A stretch of 64,000 bases of DNA from Hoylesella enoeca JCM 12259 (GCF_000613405.1 NZ_BAIX01000008.1:21307-85306), one strand, 5' to 3'; shown: positions 1 through 9,255, counted from the stretch's first letter. Program-made: numbers and translations. The notes: generated from the sequence alone by a model not told the origin.

Positions 1-442
1 CCTTCGAATCGCAGAACTTTTTGTACATCTGAAACAGGTCGCCTGCAAACAGGGCAGCCTCATCACCTCCTGTACCAGCGCGAATCTCCATCTGGACGTT
101 CTTGGCATCTTCGGGATCTTTGGGAACAAGCGCCAGTTTGATCTCTTCTTCTATCCGGGGCTGCAGCGATTCATTGGTTTGCAGTTCCTCACGAGCCATT
201 TCCCGCATATCGGGATCACTCTCATTAGTCAGCAAATCTTTGGCCTCACGGATAGCATTTAGACAATCGATGTAACGCTTGCGGGCGTCCATAATATCAC
301 CAAGTTCCTTATATTCGCGTGTAAGTTTAACGTAACGGTCTTGTTCTGCGATAACGTTTGGATCAGTAATCAGCGTCGAAACTTCTTCATAACGGCTCTC
401 CAAACCGTCTAATTTCTCTAATATTGTATTTTGTTCTGCCAT
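1..442 (-). CDS. prfA: Peptide chain release factor 1, N-terminal part (runs off the left edge)
   Basis: Reading leftward from the ATG at 442, the frame is open to the window edge and encodes about 147 residues beginning [20 protein letters not shown]. The N-terminal helical domain of class I release factors is recognisable, followed by [20 protein letters not shown] near residues 126-145, the conserved stretch at the start of domain 2. The GGQ peptidyl-tRNA hydrolysis motif and the stop-codon recognition loop lie outside the window. RF1 releases the finished peptide at UAA and UAG codons on the ribosome. The gene lies only 2 bp beyond the stop of purM on the same strand, so the two are probably co-transcribed. 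The RF1 assignment rather than RF2 rests on the N-terminal sequence and the absence of the prfB programmed frameshift. Confidence 0.93.
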   Translation of the reverse strand, partial: MAEQNTILEKLDGLESRYEEVSTLITDPNVIAEQDRYVKLTREYKELGDIMDARKRYIDCLNAIREAKDLLTNESDPDMREMAREELQTNESLQPRIEEEIKLALVPKDPEDAKNVQMEIRAGTGGDEAALFAGDLFQMYKKFCDSK

Positions 443-444
443 AT

Positions 445-1608
445 TTAATAGTTGAATGTTCCGTATTCGGAGTAGATGGTCAGCGCTCGTGGGCCTTCTT
501 CTATATGTCCTATAACCTGCGCATCAATGCCAAATGACAGACTGATATTGATAATCGCGTCGGCGATTTCGGGCTGAACGTATAACTCCATACGGTGACC
601 CATATTGAAGACTTGGTACATCTCTTGCCACGGAGTGCCGCTTTCAGCTTGAATCATACGGAAAAGTGGGGGAGTGGGGAACAGATGATCTTTTACTACG
701 CGACAGTTATCGCCCACGAAATGCAGCACTTTTGTCTGTGCGCCTCCGGTGCAATGCACCATTCCGTGAATGTCAGCGCGATGCTTATCCAGTACGCGTT
801 TGATAACGGGTGCATACGTTCGCGTAGGCGAAAGCACCAATTGTCCGGCATCAAGAGATAGTCCTTCTATGGCATCTGTCAGTTTTTTGTGTCCGCTGTA
901 AACCAATTTTTCGGGGACATTATGATCGAAACTCTCGGGATAAAGCGCCGCGAGATATTTTGAAAAGACATCGTGGCGGGCGCTGGTGAGTCCGTTGCTG
1001 CCCATACCTCCATTATAACGGTCTTCATAAACTGCCTTACCCGTAGACGAAAGTCCCACAATTACGTCACCAGGTCGTATGTTGGCGTTATCGATTATAT
1101 CAGCTCTTTTCATCCGACACATTACGGTTGAATCGACGATAATCGTGCGAACAAGGTCGCCGACATCAGCCGTTTCGCCGCCAGTAGGGTATATTCCGAT
1201 GCCCATTCGGCGCATTTCGGCCAGCAGCTCGTCTGTTCCATTGATGATAGCAGCAATTACTTCGCCTGGCACCAATAGTTTATTGCGCCCGATTGTGCTT
1301 GAAACCAAGATGTTGTCTACGGCTCCCACACACAGCAAATCGTCTGTATTCATCACCACGGCATCCTGTGCAATGCCTTTCCAAACACGCAAGTCGCCCG
1401 TCTCTTTCCAGTACATATAAGCCAAAGCCGACTTTGTTCCCGCCCCGTCTGCATGCATAATGTTGCAATATTCGGAGTCGCCACCCAGCACATCAGGTAT
1501 TATTTTACAGAAGGCTTGTGGATAAAGGCCTTTGTCAATATGCTTAATCGCATTGTGAACATCCTCTTTGGCGGCACTTACACCGCGCATCATATATCTG
1601 TTTTCCAT
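445..1608 (-). CDS. purM: Phosphoribosylformylglycinamidine cyclo-ligase (AIR synthase)
   Basis: PurM converts FGAM to aminoimidazole ribotide using ATP, the fifth step of purine synthesis in the cytoplasm. The protein (about 387 aa from the chosen start) contains the family hallmarks [13 protein letters not shown], a region resembling the nucleotide site ([11 protein letters not shown]), [13 protein letters not shown], and [12 protein letters not shown] chose the start at [13 protein letters not shown] (1608) instead of an upstream in-frame start at 1650, which would overlap aroE. The chosen ATG leaves 17 bp after the aroE stop. This Bacteroidota-type PurM is longer than the roughly 345-residue enterobacterial enzyme. 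It sits in a minus-strand run with aroE upstream and prfA downstream, and purC is three genes upstream. Confidence 0.94.
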   Translation of the reverse strand: MENRYMMRGVSAAKEDVHNAIKHIDKGLYPQAFCKIIPDVLGGDSEYCNIMHADGAGTKSALAYMYWKETGDLRVWKGIAQDAVVMNTDDLLCVGAVDNILVSSTIGRNKLLVPGEVIAAIINGTDELLAEMRRMGIGIYPTGGETADVGDLVRTIIVDSTVMCRMKRADIIDNANIRPGDVIVGLSSTGKAVYEDRYNGGMGSNGLTSARHDVFSKYLAALYPESFDHNVPEKLVYSGHKKLTDAIEGLSLDAGQLVLSPTRTYAPVIKRVLDKHRADIHGMVHCTGGAQTKVLHFVGDNCRVVKDHLFPTPPLFRMIQAESGTPWQEMYQVFNMGHRMELYVQPEIADAIINISLSFGIDAQVIGHIEEGPRALTIYSEYGTFNY

Positions 1609-1625
1609 ATTGAAATGTGTCTGTT

Positions 1626-2372
1626 TTACCGTTCGTGCCAGAAGTCCCAACTTGCAAACGCTTGCAAAAGCAGCATTTCGAGACCGTTTTTAACGGTCGC
1701 TCCCTGCGCTTTTCCACGTTTCATAAAGAGCGTTTCGTCTGGATTGTAAATCAAATCGTATAAAAGCGTATGACTATTCATCGCTTCATAGGGTAGGTTA
1801 GGGCATTCGTCAGCGTGCGGATACATACCAACGGGTGTGCAATTAACGATTACATTATACTCGCGAATGTCTTCCGGCGTAAGCCTTTCATATTGAATTG
1901 TATTGGGATGGGTGTCACTGCGACTCACAAAAAGAGTTTTCAACCCGAGTGAACGCAGTCCATAATCGATCGCTTTGGATGCTCCGCCGGTGCCTAAAAT
2001 AAGCGCTTTCTTATGGCAAGGCTCAAACAGAGGCTCGATACTCTTGCTGAAACCGATTACATCACTATTGTATCCTTTAAGCAAAGTCTTCTTTCCGTTG
2101 TGTGTTACGCGTATTACGTTCACCGCTCCGATGGCTTCGGCTTCAGGCGTAATGGCATCCAGATAGTCGATTACCTGTTCTTTGTACGGCAGGGTAACAT
2201 TGAGTCCGCGCAGATTAGGCGTTGAATCAAGAATCTCTCGCAGGTTTTCAATAGACGGAATTTCATAGTTGATGTACTGTGCATCGATTCCTTCGTTCTC
2301 GAACTTCTCATTAAAGAAGCCCACCGAGAATGAATGTCCCAGTGGATAGCCGATTAATCCATATTTATCCAT
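1626..2372 (-). CDS. aroE: Shikimate dehydrogenase
   Basis: AroE reduces 3-dehydroshikimate to shikimate with NADPH in the chorismate pathway. The 248-residue protein starts MDKYGLIGYPLGHSFS, the shikimate-binding segment with the paired serines. It continues with NVTLPYKE (catalytic lysine, near residues 59-66) and a glycine-rich dinucleotide loop LGTGGASKAI (near 127-136), then NCTPVGMYP and the C-terminal GLEMLLLQA segment. Length and motif order are normal. The stop lies 17 bp before the purM start, and menG ends about 40 bp upstream, so this gene is in the same minus-strand cluster. Confidence 0.94.
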   Translation of the reverse strand: MDKYGLIGYPLGHSFSVGFFNEKFENEGIDAQYINYEIPSIENLREILDSTPNLRGLNVTLPYKEQVIDYLDAITPEAEAIGAVNVIRVTHNGKKTLLKGYNSDVIGFSKSIEPLFEPCHKKALILGTGGASKAIDYGLRSLGLKTLFVSRSDTHPNTIQYERLTPEDIREYNVIVNCTPVGMYPHADECPNLPYEAMNSHTLLYDLIYNPDETLFMKRGKAQGATVKNGLEMLLLQAFASWDFWHER

Positions 2373-2414
2373 CGCTCTTGGTTGTTATGTTCATAATGTG
2401 TAGCAGACTAAAAA

Positions 2415-3149
2415 CTATTTGGTTGCGAAATACATTGTGCAAACGCCGAATGTGAGTCGCCTGTAACTGGCCTTAGAAAAGCCTGCTTTACGCAGAATAT
2501 TCACCATTCGGTCGCCTTGTGGAAAGGCTTCAATGGTGGCCGTGAGATAGCGATAAGCTTCCTTATCTTTGGAAATCAGTCGGCCGTACAGGGGCAGAAA
2601 CGTGTGCGAATAAACCTTGAACAGCCAGCGCATCGGGGCAGAAATGGGAGCGGTTAACTCGACAATGCTTAGGTGTCCACCCTTTTTCAGCACCCGACAC
2701 ATTTCTGCCAATCCGCGGTCTAAATCTTGAAAGTTGCGTATTCCGAATGCTGCGGTTACGGCATCAAAAGTCTCGTCGGCAAAGGAAAGCGACAAACAGT
2801 CTTCTTTCTCGAACGAGATTATTCCCTGTAATTCCGCTTCTGCCACTTTTTTCTGGCCGATATCCATCATTCGTTGGGATATATCCACGCCCACAAGTCG
2901 ACTTGGTTGCAACATCTGTGCAGCCAAAATCGCAAAATCGCCGGTGCCGGTCGCGATATCAAGTACCGTTTTCGGGGCAAAGGGTAATAACTGCTTTATA
3001 GCCTGTTTGCGCCAACCTTTATCAATATTCAACGACAAACGATGGTTCAGAGTATCGTAAGTGGGCGCGATACTATCGAACATCCGTTCCACTAATCGTC
3101 CCTTTTCGCCTAAGCCGTTGTAAGGCTTTATCTTCTCTTGTTCGTACAT
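2415..3149 (-). CDS. menG: Demethylmenaquinone methyltransferase (UbiE/MenG)
   Basis: This class I SAM-dependent methyltransferase carries out the last C-methylation of menaquinone, the respiratory quinone of Bacteroidota. The 244-residue protein shows the UbiE pattern: the N-terminal MFDSIAPTYDTLNHRLSLNID, SAM-binding motif I VLDIATGTGDFAIL, DAVTAAFGIRNF, and the C-terminal SYRRLTFGVCTMYFA. Because the phylum generally makes menaquinone and not ubiquinone, menG is the more fitting symbol, although many annotations use ubiE. It follows purC by 7 bp, which suggests co-transcription. Confidence 0.93.
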   Translation of the reverse strand: MYEQEKIKPYNGLGEKGRLVERMFDSIAPTYDTLNHRLSLNIDKGWRKQAIKQLLPFAPKTVLDIATGTGDFAILAAQMLQPSRLVGVDISQRMMDIGQKKVAEAELQGIISFEKEDCLSLSFADETFDAVTAAFGIRNFQDLDRGLAEMCRVLKKGGHLSIVELTAPISAPMRWLFKVYSHTFLPLYGRLISKDKEAYRYLTATIEAFPQGDRMVNILRKAGFSKASYRRLTFGVCTMYFATK

Positions 3150-3156
3150 CGGGCAT

Positions 3157-4107
3157 TTATCTCGAAGCCAAATAGGCTTTTACGTTGCGTTCGATACGAG
3201 CGGAAATATCGCCATTCTCAATAGCTTTATCAAACTTCTGGCCTGTGATATGCTCGTAAAGCTCAATGTAGCGGTCGCTCACACTCTTGGCATAAGTATC
3301 TGTTATTTCGGGCATCGACTGTCCAGGCTCGTTCATAAAATCGTGTTCAATAAGCCATTGGCGCACAAACTCCTTAGAGAGTTGGCGTTGAGGCTCTCCC
3401 TTTTCAAACTTTTCTTCGTAGCCATCTGCATAAAAATAGCGACTGCTATCAGGTGTATGAATCTCATCGATAAGGTAAATCTTACCGTCACGTTTACCGA
3501 ATTCATATTTCGTGTCAACGAGAATGAGTCCCTGTTTAGCGGCAATTTCCTGTCCGCGACGAAACAGTTTGCGTGTGTAGTCTTCAATAACCGTGTAGTC
3601 TTCGGCCGTTACCACGCCTTGACTGATAATCTCTTCGCGCGAGATATTAAGGTCGTGCCCCTCATCGGCTTTAGTCGTCGGTGTAACGATAGGTTCGGGG
3701 AAGCGTTGGTTTTCGCGCATACCTTCGGGCAATTTAACACCGCACAACTCGCGTTCTCCCTCTTTATATGCCCGCCAAGCACTACCCGTGAGGATGGAAC
3801 GAATAATCATCTCCACTCTGAATCCTTCGCATTTGAGTCCCACGGTAACCATCGGGTCGGGCGTAGCGAGTTTCCAATTGGGGCAGATGTCACATGTCGC
3901 ATCCAAAAACTGGGCTGCAATCTGATTGAGAACTTGCCCTTTAAAGGGGATGCCTTTGGGTAGAACGACATCGAAAGCAGATATTCTGTCGGTGGCAACC
4001 ATCACCAGTAAGTCGTCGTCGATATTGTAAACGTCGCGTACTTTACCATGATAAACACTCTTTTGTTTATCAAATCGGAAATCGGTTTTAGTCAGTGCTT
4101 GCATCAT
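3157..4107 (-). CDS. purC: Phosphoribosylaminoimidazole-succinocarboxamide synthase (SAICAR synthase)
   Basis: PurC ligates aspartate to CAIR with ATP in purine synthesis. The 316-residue protein contains KVRDVY near residue 22, [32 protein letters not shown], the substrate-binding VDTKYEFGK, and [13 protein letters not shown]. All are diagnostic of the longer SAICAR synthase form. The start has two adjacent Met codons (MMQALTK), so 4107 or 4104 may be used. It follows phoH by about 23 bp and precedes menG by 7 bp. A second purine gene, purM, lies downstream in the same strand cluster, separated by menG and aroE. Confidence 0.94.
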   Translation of the reverse strand: MMQALTKTDFRFDKQKSVYHGKVRDVYNIDDDLLVMVATDRISAFDVVLPKGIPFKGQVLNQIAAQFLDATCDICPNWKLATPDPMVTVGLKCEGFRVEMIIRSILTGSAWRAYKEGERELCGVKLPEGMRENQRFPEPIVTPTTKADEGHDLNISREEIISQGVVTAEDYTVIEDYTRKLFRRGQEIAAKQGLILVDTKYEFGKRDGKIYLIDEIHTPDSSRYFYADGYEEKFEKGEPQRQLSKEFVRQWLIEHDFMNEPGQSMPEITDTYAKSVSDRYIELYEHITGQKFDKAIENGDISARIERNVKAYLASR

Positions 4108-4130
4108 TTCTATCTTGTTATAAGTTAGTT

Positions 4131-5078
4131 TTACTGTTCTTTGCCTTTGTCGTAAGTATCATAAGCATTTACGATCTTTGTTACCAGCTTGTGGCGCACA
4201 ATGTCTTTCTGGCCTAACGTGATGACAGCAATGTCGTCGATATTGCCCAATACCCGCAAGGCTTCACGCAAACCGCTACGTTGTTCGTGCGGAAGATCAA
4301 TCTGTGTCATATCTCCCGTGATGATCATTTTGGTGTTCCAGCCCATCCGAGTGAGGAACATCCGTATCTGTGCAGGTGTTGTATTCTGCGCTTCATCAAG
4401 TATAACGACCGCGTCACTCAATGTCCTGCCACGCATAAACGCCAATGGTGCAATCTGAATGACGTGTTTCTCCATCATATCTTGCAGTTTGACAGCTGGC
4501 AGCATATCTTCGAGCGCATCGTAAAGTGGTTGCAGATAGGGATCGATTTTATCTTTCATATCACCCGGAAGAAAGCCTAATTTCTCGCCGGCTTCTACTG
4601 CCGGGCGACTGAGAATAATCTTTTTGGCTGTCTTCTCTTTCAAAGCTTTCACCGCTAAAGCAATACTGAGATAGGTTTTACCTGTTCCAGCCGGCCCTAC
4701 GGCAAACAACATATCGTGTGTTTCGTATGCTTCGATAAGCTTCTGTTGGTTTTCGCTACGCCCTTTGATGGGCCTCCCTGAGATGCTATATATGAGAACG
4801 CCCTTCACACTCTCTGCTTTGGTCTTACGATGCTTGATGATATCGAGGATGTCTTCTTCCAAAAGAGAGTTAAAACGTAGTAAATGCAGGCGTAGGTTCT
4901 CGATGTTTTCTTCAAATTTACACATCTCTTCCTCATCGCCCAACACGCGAATAACGTTGTCTCTGGCTACGATGCGCAACTTCGGAAATAGCGACTTAAT
5001 GATCTGCAAATTACCATTGCCTACGCCATAAAACATCATCGGATCAATGTCTTCTAATACGATATGCTTCTCTATCAA
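4131..5078 (-). CDS. phoH: PhoH family ATPase (PhoH-like, RNA metabolism)
   Basis: The protein (315 aa) has an N-terminal KH-like or PhoH-specific region of about 105 residues and then the PhoH P-loop domain: [18 protein letters not shown] (Walker A, near residues 126-143), [18 protein letters not shown], and [18 protein letters not shown] (Walker B), then [13 protein letters not shown]. PhoH-like proteins are cytoplasmic ATPases linked to RNA processing and ribosome maturation. The older phosphate-starvation label comes from E. coli. It is the first gene of the minus-strand cluster and has its own recognisable promoter directly upstream. Confidence 0.93.
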   Translation of the reverse strand: MIEKHIVLEDIDPMMFYGVGNGNLQIIKSLFPKLRIVARDNVIRVLGDEEEMCKFEENIENLRLHLLRFNSLLEEDILDIIKHRKTKAESVKGVLIYSISGRPIKGRSENQQKLIEAYETHDMLFAVGPAGTGKTYLSIALAVKALKEKTAKKIILSRPAVEAGEKLGFLPGDMKDKIDPYLQPLYDALEDMLPAVKLQDMMEKHVIQIAPLAFMRGRTLSDAVVILDEAQNTTPAQIRMFLTRMGWNTKMIITGDMTQIDLPHEQRSGLREALRVLGNIDDIAVITLGQKDIVRHKLVTKIVNAYDTYDKGKEQ

Positions 5079-5112
5079 TGTATAATACCCTTCAAGTATG
5101 GTTATTTTGCCT

Positions 5113-5145
5113 ACAAAAGTACACTAAAAATATGAAAGCTGCAAA
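5113..5145 (-). promoter_or_regulatory. Bacteroidota-type promoter for phoH and the downstream cluster
   Basis: On the minus strand there is a -7 box TACTTTTGT (5113-5121), matching TAnnTTTG, and a -33 box TTTG (5142-5145), separated by 20 bp, the usual spacing for the primary sigma factor of this phylum. The phoH start is about 35 bp downstream. It lies back to back with the promoter of the divergent gene. Confidence 0.75.
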
Positions 5146-5184
5146 TAAAACAAATTGCGAATTTTATGTTCTGAATTAATTTGT

Positions 5185-5193
5185 TACCTTTGC
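5185..5193 (+). promoter_or_regulatory. Bacteroidota -7 promoter box for the divergent gene at 5217
   Basis: TACCTTTGC matches TAnnTTTG 24 bp before the ATG at 5217. The -33 element is poor (a T-run at 5162-5165 with 19-bp spacing). It lies within 75 bp of the opposing phoH promoter, so the two may interfere. Confidence 0.6.
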
Positions 5194-5216
5194 ATATCAA
5201 TTCGAATGTATTCAGA

Positions 5217-6047
5217 ATGAAACTTTCTAAGAACAAATATCTAAGCGGATTTGCTGCAACGGTGTTGTTGTTGGCGCTCATTCGTTTGATCTTTCCATCT
5301 GTTGCACAACCTGTTTCACATGCATCGATTCCCGAGTCGGATATAAATGAATTTTCAGATACCGTTAAACGCGCTGCAACTAACGGTCTTTCGCACGATG
5401 AAAAGCCGTTAAACGCAAGTCGACTAACGGTTAATCGCAAGGGCTCTCGATTCTTCCGTGCAGACGGGACGATAGCGAAGCATCGCATCATGAGCGTGCC
5501 TCATTTCGGCAATGCATTTCCCGACCAAAACGATGTGCAATTGATTGCGGCCAACAAACACGGTGTTCAGCCTGTTATTGACCGTCAGGAGGCAGAACAT
5601 CGCAAGTCGGAATTGGTCTATGTGGGCAGCAACCCCTTTTTCTGTGTAGACAGGTTGCACAGCAGCATTCCCTATCTTGTGCCTCGGGCAGCCGTTCTGC
5701 TGCAAGATATCGGGCGTAATTTCTTCGACAGTCTACAACTGAAAGGCGTTCCATTGCATAAAATCATTGTTACGAGTGTGATGCGGAGTAAGGCTGATGT
5801 GAACAAACTTCGTGGTCACAACGGCAATGCCACGCAAAACAGTTGCCATCTTTACGGCACCACATTCGACGTTTGTTATAACCGATATAAGACCGTTGAG
5901 GCGCCCGACGGACCGCAAAAACGGGCTGTGAGAAACGATACGCTGAAGTGGATATTAAGCGAAGTGCTTAACGATATACGCCAATCGGGCAGATGTTATA
6001 TTAAATACGAGGTGAAGCAAGGATGTTTTCATATCACCGTCAGATAA
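5217..6047 (+). CDS. DUF5715-like secreted or anchored protein with an M15-type peptidase motif
   Basis: The 276-residue protein begins MKLSKNKYLSGFAATVLLLALIRLIF, a basic stretch and one hydrophobic segment, so it is probably exported or anchored in the inner membrane facing the periplasm. The overall sequence resembles the DUF5715 family as I recall it. The motif SCHLYGTTFD near residues 209-218 fits the Ser-x-His-x-x-Gly-x-x-x-Asp pattern of M15 (VanY/DD-carboxypeptidase-like) zinc peptidases. The C-terminal CFHI (His near 272), a few residues after a glutamate, could be the third ligand. A role in peptidoglycan trimming is inference. The start at 5217 was chosen over one at 5181 because the promoter box covers 5185-5193. 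The next gene starts 15 bp after the stop. Confidence 0.75.
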   Translation: MKLSKNKYLSGFAATVLLLALIRLIFPSVAQPVSHASIPESDINEFSDTVKRAATNGLSHDEKPLNASRLTVNRKGSRFFRADGTIAKHRIMSVPHFGNAFPDQNDVQLIAANKHGVQPVIDRQEAEHRKSELVYVGSNPFFCVDRLHSSIPYLVPRAAVLLQDIGRNFFDSLQLKGVPLHKIIVTSVMRSKADVNKLRGHNGNATQNSCHLYGTTFDVCYNRYKTVEAPDGPQKRAVRNDTLKWILSEVLNDIRQSGRCYIKYEVKQGCFHITVR

Positions 6048-6061
6048 AAAATCACAAGCAG

Positions 6062-6634
6062 ATGATATTTAGTTTGTTGTCCCATCGATTTCTCCTTGTT
6101 GTTTCAGCAGCGCTTTTCCCATTGCTGCTTACAGCTCAGACGCCGCTGGCCAACCGTGTCAAAGCCATGGCCCGACATCTGCCTGCGGGCGCGGAAGTGG
6201 TGTCCAAATACACGGATAATCATCGTCACTGCCTCTATTACACGCTTTATAACCGCCTTTTCCGTTACGATGTGGTCACAAACAAGAGTGTGGGCGTCGA
6301 GTTTTCATCATCGTCTTATGCACGTTTGCTGCGTACTTTCCTCAGTCCTGACGGCAATTGCATTTTCGTTGTAGTGCGTAAGACGGGCGATGAGGTTTCG
6401 AATAGTTATAATATGGAGCAACTTTGGCGTTATGATTCTCGTTCGCGAAAGTCGTCGAACATGGGTTCCGGTTTTTCCATCGTGTGTTGTCGCGACAGCA
6501 TCATCATCAAAAAAGTGGTGCGAAGTTTGAATCCTTCCCGTCCGTTTTCTCATCGGCAGTGGATTGCCAAGGATCATTACTATGATTTCGATGGCCACAT
6601 GCTGGATGCCAAAGATGAATATCGATTGAAGTGA
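6062..6634 (+). CDS. Secreted hypothetical protein
   Basis: The protein (190 aa from the ATG at 6062) starts MIFSLLSHRFLLVVSAALFPLLLTAQTP, a clear Sec signal peptide with likely cleavage after TAQ. The mature part contains beta-strand-rich segments such as YYTLYNRLFRYDV and MEQLWRYDSRSRK, suggesting a small beta-propeller-like or WD-like fold. I do not recognise a family. An upstream in-frame start at 6023 would overlap the preceding gene and would put the signal peptide behind about 13 polar residues, so I prefer 6062. The 15-bp gap to the DUF5715-like gene suggests an operon, and both products are exported. Confidence 0.7.
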   Translation: MIFSLLSHRFLLVVSAALFPLLLTAQTPLANRVKAMARHLPAGAEVVSKYTDNHRHCLYYTLYNRLFRYDVVTNKSVGVEFSSSSYARLLRTFLSPDGNCIFVVVRKTGDEVSNSYNMEQLWRYDSRSRKSSNMGSGFSIVCCRDSIIIKKVVRSLNPSRPFSHRQWIAKDHYYDFDGHMLDAKDEYRLK

Positions 6635-6681
6635 TCAGTTGCCTTGGTCCTGGGGCACGTTGAGTTTCTTGCTAAAATCAG

Positions 6682-6985
6682 CGTATCCCAACATTGGGAA
6701 AGGCCGAAAGCGAGAGAAACAACTCATCGTAGGGATACGATCAATAAAAAATAGCGAAAATAGGTCTTCGTACCCCTACGATGATCAAAAAGCGAGAAGA
6801 ACAGCTCGTCGTAGGGGTACGATCGATGAAAAACAGTGAAAAGAGGACTTCGTAGGCCTACGATGATCAAAAAACGAGAGAAACTGCTCGTCGTAGGGGT
6901 ACAATCGATGGAAAATTGCGAAAACTGTTCGTCGTAGGCCTACGATGAATCAATAACGACAAAAGCAACTCGTTGTACCCCTATT
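6682..6985. repeat. Tandem array of 41-bp units with palindromic cores
   Basis: Six clear consecutive 41-bp units start at 6727, 6768, 6809, 6850, 6891 and 6932, with a degenerate unit before them (from about 6682) and a partial unit at 6973-6985. Each starts with a 14-bp core that is palindromic or nearly so, for example TCGTAGGCCTACGA or TCGTAGGGGTACGA, followed by an A-rich spacer containing GCGA or similar. Odd and even units differ, so there is a higher-order 82-bp period. The array fills most of the gap between a secreted-protein gene and a convergent lipoprotein gene. No credible protein is encoded: the short open frame across it is a product of the repeat. Confidence 0.85.
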
Positions 6986-7173
6986 ATTTGCAATTTATTA
7001 AGAATTAAACCAAAAAAGGTAGTTTCTATAAGCAGGTGCGAAGTGAAACCATTCTTTCTTGAATCATATCTTTTTTTGCTCCAAGGTTAATACCTAACTA
7101 TGTTATCATTTTCAGAGCAATCCAATAATAGCAGACAAAAGACAGCATAACATAAATTTAGTATGTATCATTC

Positions 7174-8088
7174 CTATTGAAATATCTTAAAGGTATCAAT
7201 TCCCTTCATTCCCGAAGTTGTATTAATAAACCAAATCTGTCCAGAGTTCCTTACAAAAGACTCAGGCTGTATTTCTCCATAAAGTTTTATGTCTAAACGA
7301 GCTAGACCTTTGTACTTTTGGCATTTTAAATCATAGTCGTTGTAGTCTGCAAATAGGGCTTTGCCATGGCTATATTCCTCTTTGTAGCAATTTATTATTT
7401 CTCGAATAGTATGTTGTGTAGGTTTAATGCCAATATTCTTAGCATAGGTACTTTCTACGGTTGTAAGCTCTCCATTCACACAATCCCCAATACTTAGCAA
7501 AATATAGTATTGGTTGATTTTAGAAAGTTCAGGCTTTAGTAAATATAAAATAGGAATGCCTTCTGAATTAATAGGAGTTGGGCTTTCTTTTACAACCTTG
7601 GTTTTATCTATCTCGTTTAAATTAGTGAAATTATGGTATTCGTTTAAATCTGCGGGATTATGGAACACAAGAGGCTGGTTACCGATGACGGCATACTCAA
7701 GGACGGCCGAAGACAAATTCTTGATTGAAAGAAAATCCGCTCCGTTTTCTTGATAGTCTCTTTTCAAGGTAAGCTGGCTAAAAACGCTTTTCCCCGAATG
7801 TGTACCAACAATACTATCATAGGCGACCAAGACGTTCTCTCCACCAATCACGCAAGGAGTAGAAAGCCTCTCTGTTTTGACTTCGTTTTGTCCATTATTG
7901 CCCAATATACTATAATGCACTTCCACTTCGCCGGGAATATCATCTTTTGTGGTTATTGCAATATAATTATGCCGAAGAATCGTTGTCTTGCGCACTCCTA
8001 CATTCTCTACATCAACCTTTGTACATTGGGAAAACAATATTATAAGAAAAAGCCAAACACACAATTGTAAAAAGAAAGTCTTCTTCAT
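7174..8088 (-). CDS. Hypothetical lipoprotein
   Basis: The 304-residue protein has a lipoprotein signal peptide: MKKTFFLQLCVWLFLIILFSQC, with the lipobox LFSQC and the modified Cys at residue 22. It would be anchored in the outer or inner membrane. The mature part has beta-rich stretches (VEVHYSILGNN, LARLDIKLYGEI) and a C-terminal ISTTSGMKGIDTF-like segment. I recognise no domain family. It is a single gene with low GC compared with the neighbouring core genes, which fits an accessory locus. The region between its stop and the repeat array (6986-7173) shows no gene. Confidence 0.75.
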   Translation of the reverse strand: MKKTFFLQLCVWLFLIILFSQCTKVDVENVGVRKTTILRHNYIAITTKDDIPGEVEVHYSILGNNGQNEVKTERLSTPCVIGGENVLVAYDSIVGTHSGKSVFSQLTLKRDYQENGADFLSIKNLSSAVLEYAVIGNQPLVFHNPADLNEYHNFTNLNEIDKTKVVKESPTPINSEGIPILYLLKPELSKINQYYILLSIGDCVNGELTTVESTYAKNIGIKPTQHTIREIINCYKEEYSHGKALFADYNDYDLKCQKYKGLARLDIKLYGEIQPESFVRNSGQIWFINTTSGMKGIDTFKIFQ

Positions 8089-8176
8089 TTTGTTACATTT
8101 TTAAATTAATCCTAAACCATGAACCAAGGATTCCAAATTGTATATTACTACGGGCTTTGATGCTAAATGATATCCG

Positions 8177-8356
8177 TTACAACCCATATACATTCAGTTT
8201 ATCGTAGGCTTCCATAAAATAGTCTGTTAGATTATTTGTAAGAGGGTCAAACTCCGTTTTAGGGACACTGGCATACTTTGTTTCCAGATCTTTAAGGGGA
8301 AACATACGGGAAACTTCTTTTTCCACAAGCACGAACTTTATTTTGTTCAGTTTCAT
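8177..8356 (-). CDS. Small hypothetical ORF (59 aa)
   Basis: A complete ORF on the minus strand, ATG at 8356 and stop at 8177, encodes 59 residues starting MKLNKIKFVLVEKEVSRMFP and ending YDKLNVYGL. It has no signal peptide or membrane segment, is rich in charged residues and lies 88 bp upstream of the lipoprotein gene on the same strand. The composition looks protein-like, but I recognise no family. It could be a real small gene or a remnant of a longer one. Confidence 0.4.
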   Translation of the reverse strand: MKLNKIKFVLVEKEVSRMFPLKDLETKYASVPKTEFDPLTNNLTDYFMEAYDKLNVYGL

Positions 8357-8448
8357 CTTCCAAGCCTTTGATTTACAATTATCAAATGCAAAGATAACTA
8401 TTTATATTATATCTCACTAAACCGCTTATTTCATTCTATCTATATTTA

Positions 8449-8848
8449 TAGTTTTATATGGTAGTTTTTCTTTCATCGTGAAATATATGGAACAACAAGT
8501 ATTATCATCAAGGAAGAACCTGAGATACCTGTCATTGAAGAGGTGAACGGCGTGAAATGGTGTACCACCTATGCTAGAATGAGCAACGCTGCAATTGTCG
8601 CTGTCAATGCCTACATCTTGCAGAACGACGGTAAGTGGCACAAGGCAACGACGGATAACACTGCTGCCACGATTCCCGCTTATCGTGTTTACTTCGCGGC
8701 TTTTTCGCCGAGTGGCGATATCTTGTCCACCGTATTTGGCGGCACCGTGCGCTACTACGACCTCAATGGCCACTATATCGGTACCACACTCGACGGTCAG
8801 CCTACGGGCATCTATATAGACAACGGAAAGAAAGTAATGAAAAAATAA
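8449..8848 (+). pseudogene. C-terminal remnant of a large surface or secreted protein gene
   Basis: An open frame of about 130 codons lacks any good start and ends with AYRVYFAAFSPSGDI followed by YYDLNGHYIGTTLDG and GIYIDNGKKVMKK. This is the pattern seen at the C-termini of many Prevotella and Bacteroides secreted proteins, where DLNGR and GIYI-NGKKV form the last strands. Only the 3' end of such a gene is present, and a stop codon lies just upstream, so I call it a remnant. An internal GTG at 8543 would give a 101-residue product with no signal peptide. Confidence 0.6.
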
Positions 8849-8982
8849 GTGGTTTTCCTTATACATTTATTTGCAAGCCATATCAGATATTTTCAGAAAG
8901 TTATTTTTGCGAGATTAAATGAAATAAAGATAGCCCGGATTCTATTCGAGTTATCTATTCTCAAACAAGTCTCAAGATATCT

Positions 8983-9186
8983 TGCTTAATATGCTTATAG
9001 TTGGCTTCGATGGTCTCTTTGAGATTGTCGGAGCCAACTTCGTTTGTGAAGTCTGTGATTATGGGTATAGGTTGATAGACTTTCGTTTCATTAAATATTA
9101 CTGTCCACTACTATCTCTGCGTGAAATATCTTTTGGTCAATATACGTTCGTCAAAGTTGACGGATACTGCACCCACGAACATACCA
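8983..9186 (-). pseudogene. Relic of the mobC/traG coupling-protein 3' region
   Basis: About 204 bp closely resembles 56241-56448, the 3' end of the ICE coupling-protein gene. Shared stretches include ATAGTTGGCTTCGAT, TCTCTTTGAGATT and CTTTTGGTCAA, in the same order and spacing, but indels break the frame. On the minus strand it would have encoded the part around FVGAVS-NFDERI. It shows that another conjugative element of this type was once here. The open frame seen on the opposite strand is an artefact of this relic. Confidence 0.7.
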
Positions 9187-9219
9187 TATACTATCTTAAA
9201 CCAGGGATTACAAAAATGC

Positions 9220-9255
9220 ATAATCGCCGAAACTCGTTGAAGTTACGGCGATTAT
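9220..9255. repeat. 10-bp inverted repeat
   Basis: ATAATCGCCG (9220-9229) and CGGCGATTAT (9246-9255) form a perfect inverted repeat around a 16-nt loop, 33 bp past the coupling-protein relic. A T-rich but interrupted stretch follows, so it might act as a weak terminator or be an element end. Confidence 0.5.

Noticed and set aside
6639..6839. A 66-codon open frame across the 41-bp array
   Set aside because: It has repeat-derived composition, no plausible start signal and changes with the repeat phase. The array is intergenic.
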